Shown here piece by piece: positions 24,401-37,800 of a stretch of 64,000 nt of DNA (the first letter of the stretch is position 1; each line of letters starts with the position of its first letter). The stretch covers positions 3,786,751-3,850,750 of the forward strand of contig CAJNOP010000011.1 of assembly GCA_905250075.1 (NCBI GenBank), in the 5' to 3' direction. Made by a program: the position numbers and the translations under genes. The notes beneath the pieces were generated by a model, which saw nothing but the letters and a program-made list of their open reading frames with translations, searched no databases and was not told the origin of the DNA. Source of the stretch: Rotaria sp. Silwood1 (Eukaryota > Rotifera > Eurotatoria > Philodinida > Philodinidae).

Positions 24401-27400
24401 ACTAAAAATTTGTTTAAATAAAGAAAGTCAAGCCATTCCGCATTATTGCACTAGGAAACAACATCTACTCACGTATGACGTTTATATTAAAAAAAAAAAA
24501 CATTAATCCTAATTCAATTTAAAACACAGTAGAAAATAAAGAGTGTATATCTCAAACTCCTACAATGGGATAACCTCCCGTTGAGCTGAAATTTTCATCC
24601 AATACTTCTATATATATTGATTCTAGTCATCAAAGTTTTCCTACGTGAATTTTACAAGTTCATAAAAATTCGAAACTTCTGGTTGGAAATCTATGTTTAG
24701 ACATTTGTATCACAATTTGACGAGAAACTAGAAGAATATTATGAATCGGCTTTTCAAGTTGCATCAAACCATATATTTATATGTAATAGTTTTTGAGAAA
24801 ATCTTTGGTTTATTTTTAATGCAAGATTCAGTCTAACAATCTATCACTACAAACCCTGTAAACCGTACAATGAAATTATTTCTGATCGAGCTCAACTTTT
24901 CACCAAGTATTTTTGCATAACGATCTTAATGATGGTCAAAGTGTCAAATGTTTTTTAAGACGACTTTAGAGTTTTTGCAAAAGTCCTGTTTTTTTATTCG
25001 AAAATCTGTTTTGAAGCATCCATAATAGACTTTAAAGAAAAGTTAAAATGATATTCGAAATCAGTACAATAAATTGCATTGAGTTTATAAAGTTCAAAAT
25101 TGTTTTCAAAAAAAAACCTTTTATTTCTTTTCTGACATACTATCATTTCTGAGGAATAGAACACTCTTTTCAAGCTAGCAACTCGCATTTCAAGCTTTCG
25201 ACTGTGTAGATCGAATAGTCCAAACTTTTACTTCTATACTACAACACTTCTTTCAAATTGTATTTTTTTCAAATTAACTAACTTCGCCTGTTTTTGGATG
25301 ATAAAATTCACGTCTAGATATGTCAGCCATTTGTTGATAATAAACTAAAAAGTAAACAAAAGTTTAATATTAATATTTCAAAAAAAAGAAAATAATAATA
25401 ATACAAACCATATGCAGTATCATAATCAAGTGGTATGTCATCAAGACCATAAAAATGTCGATGTCCAAGTGCAAGTAAACTAATACGATCATTATGTAAT
25501 GCACCCGCAAGTAATAATTCAAGCGCCTATTTATTAAATGAAAAAAAAATACAAAAAGGCAAAAAAATGGATCGTTTTATTTTTAATTTAACTAAACTTT
25601 TACTCTATATATTGAGTATATTAACTATAATTCTTGCTATAACAGTATTCGTTTTATCAATTCTTACTGCACGACGAACAACAATAAATAATCATGAAAA
25701 ATATGCTCCAAAAAAATCAACAATTATTAATGATTTTTATTTTCTTATATCAATTTGTATTGGTGGTTCAATATCAATTATATGTATATCTTTATATGGT
25801 ATTAATGCTGTTTATTTTGAATCAAAAATTTTTCTTATTATTCATGGATTACTTCTTTTACTTACTTATTCATGTTCATTACTTATTGGTTCAGTTATAT
25901 TTTTTGATGAAAGACAAATTGGTGCACCGGCTTCATTGTTTTTTAAAGTTAAATATTTCTAATTAAAAAAATTTCTTTACTATTTTGATTTTAGGCTCAT
26001 TATGATTATGCATTATTAACATATTCACATCAATCTATACATAATAAATCATTATCATATAATGATCTTTATTATTATGGAAACAGTTCTTCAATTATAA
26101 ATATAACATTTGATATTATATTAGATCGTGTTCATAAACGTCTTCATTGTTGTGGTCTTATAGGTATATCAGATTTTGCTAAATTACATATACCTATTCC
26201 ACCATCATGTTTTAATGATAATGGTACATCATATGAATCATCTTGTTTATATAAATTTCGTTTAGAATCAGTATATAAAGCTCAAATATTTGCTATATGT
26301 ATTTATATAATGGGAACTCTAATATTAGTTTCATTTTTAATTGATCTTATTTTATTACGAGAATTTTTACAAGATCAATTAATTGAACATGTTATTGAAA
26401 GATTAACAAATTTTTCGAATATAATTGAACCTATGAATGAAACAAAATCTCAACAACAATATCGAACACTTAAACCTCAAGTACAACAATATATTATTGA
26501 TTATTTACTTGAAAGTACTATGTAAATATAAATAAACATACGTGTGTTATATTAGATTTAAGACCACAAAGACCAAATCGATGAAATGTAGCAAGTAGTG
26601 AATGTGCTGATGAATGTCCATAACATATAGCTTGTTCAGACCAAGTAAGAATACGATTACATGATAAGTCAAAATCATCACTTTCCTATACATATGAATT
26701 TTATTTGTTTAATTTATGTATTAATTATCACTTACAAGAAGTTTTATTGTTAAATCAAAAAGTTTATTAGCTACATCCATTGTAGAATTCATTTTTCGTC
26801 GTCGTAAAGCACGAAAAATTCGATAACGAATATCCACAGATGACGATGATGACGACAATTGTTGTTTCCATGTACGAACAAGAAGACATTGTCGATTAGA
26901 TTTATTCAATGGGAATGGTTGAGCGTTACATGTGACTGTCAATTGATTTTAAAATTTTTATATAAAAAAAATTATAAAAGAAACCTACATTTTTGTTGAA
27001 TACGTTTATTAAAAAGATCAAATTGTTCACGACATTGTCTGAATGAATCTAAATAACGTTTACATTTACTTGATTCTTGAATTATAGATGGCAAATACGG
27101 CATAAATGATATATTGAGTCTACTTGATAACTATAATAAATAAATTAAAATAAAATTTACAAAATACAAAAAAAAAACTAAACTTGTTCATAAGTAAGCG
27201 CTCTTCGTCTATATATATCCATTTGACTAATAAATCCTCGAAATGATGACGAAATATCACTACCACCAATGAGAAATGTTCCAAATTCATCATTAAAATA
27301 ATAATAAATAGAAGAACTTCAATAGATAATTTTTAATTAATTTAAATTTAAAAAGAAAAAAGTAAAAATATTACTAATGATTAGCTTTGATAGGTTTATC

Positions 27401-28623
27401 CCAAGTTTGAAGACAATTGATATAAATATTCCACTAAAATACAAAAAAAAAAATAATAATAAAGAAATTTTAAATGAGATTATATTTACATAATATTCAT
27501 CAACAATAAATGCTACTCGACACCAATCTTTTTTTGGTATTGAAGCAATAGTTCGTGCACCCGTTCCTTTGAGATCATATAAATATCCAAACATATTTAC
27601 TATAATTTGACCTTAAAATAAAAGAACAATTAAATAATTAGATTCTTTAATATTGAACAAAAAACAAAAAAAAAAACCTTCTCGATTAAGAAAAATTTCT
27701 GGAGTTAAATGTGTATTATTAAATGTTAAATGTTGTAAAATAGAACACTGAATCGCATTTGATCCATAAGGACAATATTCATCAATATATAACCAAAATA
27801 TAATTGAAAATCTAGATTCATTTTTTAATATAAATATTCTATGATTAATAAATAAATATAATTTTACTTTGGTCGTATTGATTGAATTTGTTGTTCCAAC
27901 CGAAGATCATAATTCTGATAAGCTGGAAGAACAAAATATTTTCCATAAGCACTACCAGTAAGTACCAATGGATAATTTATGATTCGTACTACTTCTATTC
28001 AAAGAGAGAGAAAAAAAAATGTTTATTAGATGTAATATGTATACTTTTCAAATCTTACCGGGTTCATTACGACAAATATCGTTAATTGTTTTATTTATGA
28101 AAGGATTCCATCGAAATGAACGAAAACTTGGTCGTTTATGTACTGGTAAAAATCTTACATTATATTCAAGTTTTTTCAAAATTTCATTCTCATTTTCTTG
28201 TTCATTTTTATACATTATAAGTTTTAATCGACCATGTTCAATAGGCCATGATTGTAAATTTATTGTAGAATCTGAAGCATATGCTATTGAACGATGTAAA
28301 TTTACACGTATGTAACGAATTTTAACATGAGTTGATTTACGACAAAACCAATACCGACGAAAAACAGCAACATTTATACGATATAATGTTCTTTCAATAG
28401 TTATAGATAATGATATACGACGTTGTGTCAATGATGAACATTTATATAGAATAGTTAAATAAATTTTATCATTATGAAGTATTGATGGAATATATTGCAC
28501 ATCAATATAATCGGGTTCATTCGATAATAATCGATCATATTGATTTGTTATTTGACATTTAATTAAATATAAGAAACTTATGGAATAAATAAAAACGATG
28601 ACGAAGTAATTTTTACTTATCAT
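21499..28623 (-). CDS. SEL1L3: SEL1L3-like Sel1-repeat membrane protein
   Basis: Multi-exon orthologue of vertebrate SEL1L3, whose function is little known. The ATG at 28623 opens a signal peptide ('ISKNYFVIVFIYSISFLYLI'). An extracellular N-terminal region follows ('VVRIINYPLVLTGSAYGKYF', a lectin-like stretch with 'IIFWLYIDEYC' and 'FGTFLIGGSDISSSFRGF'), then several Sel1 repeats ('HRHFYGLDDIPLDYDTAY', 'GQGTKQNVTEAV', 'NYTKAAQYWKECFEQTHDAY'). Late exons at 21616-21718 ('SYIPCTLAYL') and one ending at 21499 encode the C-terminal transmembrane helix 'IVITMILMILSTFLFINRT'. Length is roughly 1,000 residues. An apparent TAG at 22564-22566 is cut by the donor (TA|gtatga), so it is not the true end. 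Middle exon borders are approximate. An intron near the middle hosts a tetraspanin gene on the other strand. Confidence 0.9.
21719..22564 (-). other. SEL1L3 penultimate-region intron (about 0.85 kb)
   Basis: It separates the exon ending 'RRLQYVYEY' from the exon starting 'CRKLKTAKSDESY'. It contains a short perfect hairpin ('aataatagatgt' and 'acatctattatc', about 21805-21845). The open frame at 22081-22311 has no supporting features. Confidence 0.6.
24153..25282 (-). other. SEL1L3 intron of about 1.1 kb
   Basis: The flanking exons read '...HPKTGE' and 'AAMEHIHLTDKK...'. Two related segments near 24575-24625 and 24885-24920 share a 'gagct.aa.ttttca.c.aa' pattern, which may be an old duplicated repeat. 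I see no coding sequence. Confidence 0.55.
25567..26525 (+). CDS. Tetraspanin, nested antisense in a SEL1L3 intron
   Basis: Two exons, 25567-25947 and 25995-26525, join in phase 0 to give 303 residues, a normal tetraspanin length. TM1 is at about residues 9-32, TM2 at about 56-78 and TM3 at about 86-108. The large extracellular loop carries the diagnostic CCG motif ('RLHCCGLIGISDF') with further Cys in 'PPSCF' and 'SSCLYKF'. TM4 is 'IFAICIYIMGTLILVSFLID'. Tetraspanins organise membrane protein microdomains. The gene fills nearly all of the SEL1L3 intron 25527-26541: the start codon is 40 bases from one splice site and the stop 16 bases from the other. An 'aataaa' at 26530-26535 falls in that last gap. 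Subfamily cannot be assigned. The gene appears intact. Confidence 0.88.
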
Positions 28624-31277
28624 AGTTAGAAAAAACTTATGATTGAATACATTCTCAAAAAAACAATAACGTTAAAAACAGAATAGATACAGCTGATGCC
28701 ATATTGCACACATAGATATAAGACAATAAGAGCAAGGATAATATTTATTCATTTTGCATATGTAATAGAAATGAATTTTAAATAGAAATTTCTTATTTAT
28801 TACGTTGTGATGAACGTAAAAAGAGCAATAGACTGAGAAAAAAACAATCACAGGTATTTTTTTCTTATTTAACAGTTCATTAAACAAACAATCAATAATA
28901 TGTTGGAGTCTAATGTTATGACTCATAGTAGACTCGCAACGGGATGACATAGTTGGAGAGTGAAGCATAAAATAAACTTTCATTGCATTCAAACAATACA
29001 CTTAATATCAAGCCATCTGTGCTACCATTATACTAGAAAACATCCGTTTATGTTGAAGTTTTTTCTAGTATTGTATGTCGCCTCATTCACTATCATATTT
29101 CTTTCGTTTTGTGAAGTATAACATTATGCCATGTTATATATATATACATGTGATCGATCTTGTTATCCCTGGGTTATAGTTGTCTATTGCTTTCCTTCCT
29201 TGATTGCTTCATCCTATCGACGTACTTTCTCTGTTGTTTCTTTCTTTCTCCATATGAAATGAGTTGGATATATGCCCAGACTCTCCCCTTTTTCCGGTAA
29301 AGCTTCAATATGTGATAACATCATCGATGATCAGAAACACTTTTGATTTGATTTAACTAATTGCAATATTAAAAATATCTTTAATATCAATAGAATTACT
29401 AAAAATATATATGATGCGAAATAGATAATTGATTGTCGAATCATTTGTATAATATTAAAAAATTTAATATTGGTAGAAATCTTAGAAAACTTTCATTACT
29501 ATTGTTCTTCATCTTCGATGAATAAATTGTTTCTATTAAGTTTCAACTATCCTTACTGTAAACATCAGTGATTGATGAATGAACCTGTGTTATTATACGT
29601 AAAATTATTCTTCAAAAGTAGCTTGAGACCTTCTTATTTTGAAAAAAGACTGAATGAATGCTAAAATTCAACTATGTCTGCTTTTAACTATAATTCATAT
29701 GACCGTAAAACATGATGAAAAAAAAAACATTAAGTCATTATGATTGTAAATGATCAAGAAATTGTGACTGAAGGACATCAGCCCTAAAAAAAAGTAATTT
29801 TCATAAAAACAAATCAAGATTAATCCATGATAAGATAGTCCGATTTCTGATCTTTCATAAATGACATGAATGCTTTATCCAAGCACGCCCTTTTTTCTTG
29901 TCAAAATTCTAAATGATTTCTGTTATTATCTACTTGCAAAAGATGTTGTTATCAGAAAAAGCAGCAAGTGTTCTTCGTTTTTTGCTCCACTTATACTTTT
30001 TGAATCGCACAAATCTGAATTTTCTGTGGATTTTTATTAAATAAATTGAGGCACTTATTGTTTGAAAGAGCATTTCAAGATGCAGAACATGACAGAGTCT
30101 CAGTGTTTTTCTAATTAAACTTTGATATTATGATATAATAGAACACTTTTATAATAACAACGCCATTTTTTTTGAGAGGCTTTTGAAATATTTAACTTGT
30201 CGTAATTTTTCTTCGCATAAAAAGTAAAAGTTTAAAATGAAGAAGTCAATCTCATGCCCTACACTCGGAGATGTTTTTTAAACAAAAATCAATTAAATTT
30301 ATAGAATCAGATCGACAGAGAATTTTAACAGCCATTTTTCACTCTTGTTTGATGAATATCTTCCTTAAACATCATATGATAAAATTGAAAATTTTAGCAT
30401 AGCCTCTTTAGTATAGCTCTAACACATTCTGAAGAGCTTAGACGATTTGGATATATTTGACGAGATATTGATTTTTGAGAGGATGGTCTTAAATGGTGAA
30501 CACGGTATGAACTATTAAGTGTAATTTGATTACTAGTTCAATAGTGTCTAAATGAGCTGTGATTTATTAAAAATAGATGATTAATCAATCAATTTAAAAA
30601 AAATTATTAATTAAAAATGTCATCCTTAGTGAGAGTGGTCTGCCGTTAAAGAAGTATTGCGTTTATGTATTATTTCAATTTTCAAAACGATGTATTTGTT
30701 ATGCTATCAATTTTATTTAGCTCGTACTTTCCTTAACTGCATGTATAACTGCATGCAATGGTAGCTATATGTGTATCCTATCAGTCTAAGTCTGACCAAG
30801 TGAATCAGTATGCAATAAACCTTATTTAGAGGCAGTATTGAACACTTATTTTTTTTCGCCTACGATTCAAAGTTATTATTCTTATGTGTTATAAATGAAT
30901 TCACATTGTTGAGATAATCTGAAAAGATTTCAAATACAAGATAATAAGCTTCAATAATTCCTCATTTTCCGCTTCTGTTGAATTCAATATCTTTTCTTTT
31001 TCTATAAAAGATCTTCGTGAAGCTTTATATGAGCGTAAAAGATACAAAATGAAAGAAAGTGTCATCATAAATTTTGTCCTGAGATATGCAAAATTAAAAT
31101 ATTTTTTCTTTTATTTCGTAGTTGATTATTTTAATTGTAAGTTGAATATCCTGAATTTTTAGTTTCTTATTGATAATTCAAAAAATCGTAATCAATTACT
31201 TACTTCTATTTAATTTAGTCAAGTAAAATATGACAGAACTTAACTAATGATAATTCGAATCAAAATGATGTTAGATA
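28624..31277. other. Non-coding flank upstream of SEL1L3
   Basis: About 2.6 kb of AT-rich sequence contains the presumed SEL1L3 promoter near 28624-29350, including a pyrimidine-rich patch at 29170-29300. The open frame at 28672-29001 (minus) lacks family features and good splice context. No gene supported. Confidence 0.5.
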
Positions 31278-32199
31278 CAGGATGATCAAACAGTTCCTGG
31301 AACTTCTGTATATCTATTTAGAGAAACGATATTTCATCCATCTTTCTACGCCAGATATTCGTAGTAGTTATTGTGATATACTATGGGAAATTTCATTGAT
31401 TTAGCTTACTCTTTAGGTATGCTTTTGCAATAAACCATAGGTATTGAATTGACCTCCTCGATTATTATTCTTGCTAAATTGTTGTAGCTGATTATCTAGT
31501 CTATCTTGAATACATCTCAACGACTAAGAGCTTGGAAGCCTAGTCTAAGATGAGTACGCTTGGTGAGTTCAAACTTCAATTCCTCTCACTTTTAAAAGTA
31601 AATAATAGCATTATTTCCCTTGTTGCTCAAAAAATATCGTAATGGAAACTGATCGGACTAGAACAATGATTATACGTTTTTGTTTGATAACTTGTTTATT
31701 TGTCAATTTAAACATTCATCACTAATATAGACAGAATTACTAGCTCCTATAGAAACGACTAGATGTCAAATAATGGTTCAAATGTCATTAAATTGTTGAC
31801 ATATATTCTTGTTTTTTGATATCGTTAACAGTAAATGTCGCTTGGAGGACTAGTTTCTCTTGTCGACCTAAGTTTCGATAATGATTCTCATCTAATATTG
31901 CGATGGCACATCTATGTCTGATAACCATTAATAGTATTACATAAAATGTTTTCGTCACTTAGAAACTTCTTCAAATTTTTGAGGGCTCAAAAAGCTATCA
32001 AAATTCAAGCAATAACCAAGGCAATAAATCCAATACCTATTGTTTATTTCGAAAGAATATCTAAAGAGTAAGTTAAATCAATGAAATTTTCCATAGGATA
32101 TCACAACAACTACTTTGAATTTATGGCGTAGAAAGATGGATGAAATGTCGTTTCTCTAAATAGATATACCGAAGTTTCAGGAACTTTTTGATCATCGTG
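31278..32199. mobile_element. TA-flanked inverted-repeat element 3 (mariner-like ends)
   Basis: Terminal inverted repeats of about 180 bases lie at 31278 to about 31458 and about 32020-32199. The left end begins 'caggatgatcaaacagttcc' and the right end, reverse complemented, 'cacgatgatcaaaaagttcc'. A TA flanks both ends (31276-31277 and 32200-32201). Both arms share blocks such as 'gagaaacgatatttcatcca' against 'gagaaacgacatttcatcca'. The central 560 bases carry no open transposase, so it is a non-autonomous or gutted Tc1/mariner-type element. It lies in the intergenic stretch upstream of SEL1L3 and downstream of the nuclear receptor. Confidence 0.78.
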
Positions 32200-32600
32200 T
32201 ATTTAAACATTGTCAGAAATTTTTTTCCTATACAAAAACCCTATTTCAACTTTAATGAAAAAAAAAAAACAACAACAAATTTTATATCGAAAGAAACATT
32301 AGAAAAAATTTTTCTTTTCTTTAATTTCTATGACATATAATGATGATGATTATGTTTTTCGTGTCGATTATCTTATATAATGATGTAAGAAAGTATATAT
32401 TTCATATATCTTTATTTTTTTTTTCTTTTGTATAAATATATTAACATTTTTTAGGATAATAATTTTTCACTAAAAACATCAAGTTTGATTGTTTGTTTGT
32501 TTTTTCGCAGATAACAAGCACATCTGTTTATATATATATATATAAAGATTCGTTTTTATTGAAAAATTTTCATGTTTGTATCGCAAAAACATAACTAGAA

Positions 32601-34862
32601 TTATAAATTCATATGCATTAGTTGAATAAGTTGACCATGATCATCTCTATTTTGTATTATTTCAATCATTTCGGCTTCAATTACTTGTCTATGAAGAAAA
32701 TTTTGTATAAATCTGACCGAAAATATTACAGCATCTTTATAACCTAAACGATATATCATATATTTCCATAATATTGTTAAACAATAATTTTGACTTAAAA
32801 GAAGATTTTCTGCTACTGGTTCAAAATCACTTGAATTATATTGTTCTTTTATAATTAATGGTGATATTCGTGATGATAATGCAAGTATAAGAATGAACTG
32901 TTTCATTATAAGTGGATCATTTGGTGATAATGTTTGAAATGTATTTAAAATTTTTCCTAAACGATAAACAATTGCTTCAGAAAAAATAGATTCTAATGCC
33001 AATCGATCATGTTCCCATGGAAGATTTTCTAATACTTTTATTTTCATTAATTCACTTGTATTAACTGATAATAAACATGAAAAACTATCTTTAACATAAT
33101 GATAATGATCTTCTATGGATAATGGAAGTACATCAAGTTGAAGCATATGTTTAATAAATGAAGCAATAATAAATGTATATTTATATTTAAGATCAATTAA
33201 ACGTTGAAGTTTAAGACGTGATCTATATGGTTGTTTAGGTGGTATAAGCGGAATAGTTTCATGAGACTCGATAAATTTTTGAATACAATATTGTTCATAA
33301 CATGCTCGAATATTTGTTAAGAAATTCCAATCATCAAATGAAAGAGATAATTGATTATGTTCAGATAACAAATCGATCTGAAGAATAAATAAAATTCTTT
33401 AAAATGAAATTTATTTATGCATTAAGGTTTCACCATTTCTCGCTCAAAAACAAAGCCAATTTTCATCAGAAAAATGGAAATTAAGATAAATGAACGAGGA
33501 ATATAGTTCAAGTTTTTGTATTTGGCAAAGATTTCTTTGTAAGAATTTTGTATTTTAGAAAAAAAAATGAAAAATGTGTTTCGTTTTGTTTTTCTCCTTA
33601 TACATTTTTGATCGTACACCTCGGAATTATCAAAGGAGCTTTATTGTACCCAATTGTTTTTTTTCTGTTGTTTGAAAGAATTTGTGAAGATGCAGTGCCT
33701 GGTAGAATCCATTTTTTGAATTAAGCATTTTTTATTATTATATTAAAAAGCTTCTTTTTCTTTTTGTAAATGAATAATTATAGTTTGAGACTTTTTCGAG
33801 GTATTGAACTTGTCATTCTTTGTTTACACTTGAAACGCAAAAGTTTAAAAATAAAAAAGATTCCGACAAGCACTGCAGTCTGAAATGCACTTTCAAAAAG
33901 AAAACATGATTAAGGTCATAAAAGAAAGGATCAAAGAGAATTTCACACTACCTAATGACCTACTATGGACCCTTATTTATTAAATATCTCTCTAAAACAT
34001 AACATAGTACTGAAAATTTCGTGTGATTTGAATGCACCTGATCTAGATCGACTTTTGCGAGGTGAAGTTTCAAACTTACAGTTGTTGACCTTAATGATTG
34101 ATATTGTAATCTATTTGTTACTGCTGCCGATGACGCATGACTTATTGCAATTAAACTACGAATGAGTTCTTTTTTCATGCCTTGTTGAAAACATTTTTTA
34201 AGACGACAAGCTGAACAATGTCGTCGTGTTGTTGATGTTATCTCACATGAGCCTGATATTCGACATGTAAAAATAAGCTTAAAAAAATACATAAATAATA
34301 TTTCATTATGAATAAAATTAAAATTAAAATATTTGAACTTTACATGGTCATTGTAAGCATTACGACGAAAAAATGCTAAAAAAAAGAGTAAATAAAGTCA
34401 ATTCAACTTTTTATATATTATTTTTAGAACAATTTATAGTTATTTTTGAATCTATATTTTTAAGGGCATACGTAGAAAAAAAAACACATCAAACAAACTA
34501 CGTCATTTTTAAATATATAACTTTCTAATTTACTATAATATATCATTTCGTAATAAAGACAATACAATACGAAAAAAAAATTTTTTCCTTTTTCTTTCAT
34601 ATCTATACGTAGATGTATTCAAAAATAAGAAGAATATAAAAAAAAAAGAGTCAAAATATCTATACCTTTGCATGATAAACATGTCATTGCATCAAAATTT
34701 CTTCCTACAACCATGACAAAAACACATGTAAGATTATTAAACAAAAACATAAAAACGTATTCTACCAATAGCTGGAGCACCACAAACAGCACATAAGGCA
34801 CGTGAGTGTACTAGTTGACATTCAGTAACACTGTCAGTTGTCTGTAATGGGTCACTTTCCAT
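32601..34862 (-). CDS. Nuclear hormone receptor with P-box CLSCKAFFRR
   Basis: Five exons (34766-34862, 34666-34704, 34344-34375, 34038-34277, 32601-33377) join in frame to 394 residues. Finger 1 is C-x2-C-x13-C-x2-C ('CAVCGAPAIG' then 'MTCLSCKAFFRRN'), and finger 2 is C-x5-C-x9-C-x2-C ('CRISGSCEITSTTRRHCSAC' then 'RLKKCFQQGM'). The P-box resembles the ESCKA type of the HR96/DAF-12 branch, but with Leu for Glu. The last exon holds the ligand-binding domain, recognisable by helix 3 to 5 ('YTFIIASFIKHMLQLDVLPL', then 'DSFSCLLSVNTSELMKIKVL'). The C-terminal end 'GQLIQLMHMNL' has no acidic residue where helix 12 usually carries one, so classical AF-2 activity is doubtful. It should act as a nuclear DNA-binding regulator; the ligand is unknown. 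Confidence 0.88.
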
Positions 34863-37800
34863 AGAATATTTTAATAAAATGACTGTTTCTTTTTTTGATA
34901 CAAGGCGTTTTTCTTTTTTATCTTCCTGTCTGATTCAGTAAATGCACTCGCAATGCACTGAAAAGGGTACATGGTCGATAACAGATTTTTCTCTTTTTTT
35001 TCTTTCTGTTTCTTCATAAATCTGCGTTTCTTTGATATGTTGTCTTGTAAACTAGTAAATCGTAGTTACTTTTTCTTTTCTTTTCTTTTCTTTTCATTTT
35101 ACATATGACCTTGTAGCTGAACTTAATAAAAGTCGATAATAATAATAATAATAATAATAAATTTTTTAATTCTTCACAAAACATTATTTTATATTACAAT
35201 AAACATTAGTAGTTATAAACTTGATAGTAATATATATATATATGTCTCATAAATGCTTGAGGTTATCTATATATTCTTCAAACATATGATAGCAAATTAT
35301 GACCTTAGTAGAATAAACAATGATAAATATTCAAATATAATTCTATTTACACTCTAACAGTCCGAAGTTATCTAGTTCATTTTTGACAGTCCCTACAGGA
35401 CATGTATCATTGTTATTTGTTACATTAGCTGATTTGTTATTTGTTACATTAGCTGATCTATATTTAGAAACTTATTATTAGTTACATTCGATTCATTTAT
35501 AACTACTACCCATCTACTTGTAAATAAAAGAAAATTACTAGTCTGAGAATTCTAATAAATGTTAATTATATTGTAAACAAATTTTTTATCTGAGTTTAAG
35601 TTACATTTAATGACTTAGAAAATTGTTGTTGAGTTTTGAAGGGATTCTACAGAAATCAAAACGAAAAATACTATTTGAATATTTAAATTCGTTCAGACTT
35701 GAAATTTTTTTGAAACTATTCACTCTTTCCATTTCAAACATTTTTTTTTTGTTCGAATAAACGAACTGCATAAAACCATTAGTCATATTTACGTGACTTT
35801 TTCTTTTTTTTTTTATTTACAATTGAAATCTAAGGTAAATATAGGTATCATCATGCTCTATGCACAATTCATGATTGAGTGTAATGACAGATTCTATATT
35901 TATCTAAGAGTCGAAAGTTTAAAATAGAAAGATTCTTTTTGAAAATATTTATATAATAATTTAAAGAATAGTATATAAATTACAATGTTTTATTTATATT
36001 TTTTCTTTCGAAAGGATGATTAAAATCTCCGGAAGCATAAATATCTATTTTTTTGAGCATAGAAATATAGTTACAATAACTACAAAATCATCAGGAACCA
36101 GTCCGATCTTTAGAAGAATGATGCCTTCTCGCTGGATAAAACACTAGTTTGTTGAGTATATGATAAATTAAACTTTTTTAATTAAATACGACATAAGAAA
36201 AAATAGCAGAGATGATGTGTTTTGGCTGAATCGGATGAGATTACAAAATCATCTAAATGGAAAAATTCAGTAGTGCTCAGACTTCCGAAAAAGGAAGTTT
36301 CGGAGATTTCAAGCATTTGTGTTCGGAATTGTACGTTACTTCCTAAAATGATGTAATTTCCGTAATGACGTACTTACAGAAATTTCTAAAATTGCTGAAA
36401 TTTCCAATATGTCTAAAAACTTTTGATCTGCACTGTTACATAGTAATCGAGCTGATGGAAATTTCAGAAATATGGGTAATTTCTTTTTTTGGAAATCTGA
36501 ATATGCCTTGAAAAATTTCTGAAGACTTTAATTGGAACATAAGATTTTTTTATATAATTATGAAATACAAGTCAAAAATTCATCTGAACATTTGTTTATC
36601 CGAAAAGAGTCTTATTGAGATTACATTAGGGAACAAGACATCTAATATGACAACCATTTTTTTAAGCAAAATAATGAGACGTAATAAATTTATAGATAGT
36701 TACAAAAAAAGAATTATTAAGTGATTGAGTATTGAACGCATCGTCTCCATTTGAAGCTGAATTGAAACACGGCCCAACAAACTATTGCTTCTATGACTAT
36801 AAAAAAACAATTTTCAAACTATGAAATATCACAAAATGTATCATGAATATTTTGTTACAATATTTAATTATACGCTTGTATTAGAAATAAATAAACACAT
36901 CAGGGAATAAAAATATAAATCTGACATATCCTGTATTAAACATAGTAAATAGATCAAGGAAGTATACCATAATAACTCTGAAACATATCGTTACAGATCT
37001 CTAAGTCAGATATGAATAAATCAAAAATTTTTTATTCGTTCGATTAAATATGGTTTTACAGAACTTTTTTGAAAATATTTTCTTTTTATTCAACATAGAA
37101 AACAACATACTTCATAACACTTTTTCACACAACGTACTTTTGTAAACCTATCTCAATTTTAGTAACATGAGATGAGACCAAGTACTTTATATTATTAGAA
37201 TTGTTCGATTGCAAGCTCTTAACACATTTAAATAGTCTTTAGACTTTGTTTTTTTTGTTGAGATAATTAACATTTTTCTGATTATGAAACAGCAAAAATT
37301 AGAAAAAAAACTCATCAAAAAATTGCTTTTACTAAGCAATTTCTATTATTATGACTCAATGACAGAGGAATATAAATGCCATTTCTAAAATTAAGAAAAA
37401 CGCACTATGTCTTATCAAATATTTTTTTCCCACACAAGAAATATAATACTTCTCAGGAGTGTCTTTTCTCAGAGTTTGTTTGTGATCTCTAGAGATACAT
37501 TTGTCAAGAAAAAAAAGTATTTGATCAAACGTGCTGCGTTTTCTTAATTCTAAAAATGGCATTAATGTCATTCCGACCATCAGCTATAATAATAGGAATA
37601 GCTCAGTACGAATGAGTTGTTGGTAAGCTTCCTTTTTAGTTTTGCCGTGTCATAACTAGGAAAATGTCAATTGTGTCAACAAGAAAACAGAACCTAACAA
37701 CTCTATGAATACGTTAACAGCTTGCAATCCAGCGATTCTAATAACATACGACACTTGATCCTATCTTCCTGTTAGAAAAATGAAAAGAGGCTTATTAAGT

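Noticed and set aside
28672-29001. Minus-strand open frame of 109 codons upstream of SEL1L3
   Set aside because: No motif, mixed hydrophobic composition typical of translated AT-rich DNA, and no fitting splice sites to SEL1L3.
35223-35241. Possible CRISPR-like or other array among AT repeats
   Set aside because: These are simple (ta)n and (aat)n tracts; no spaced repeats occur and the sequence is eukaryotic.
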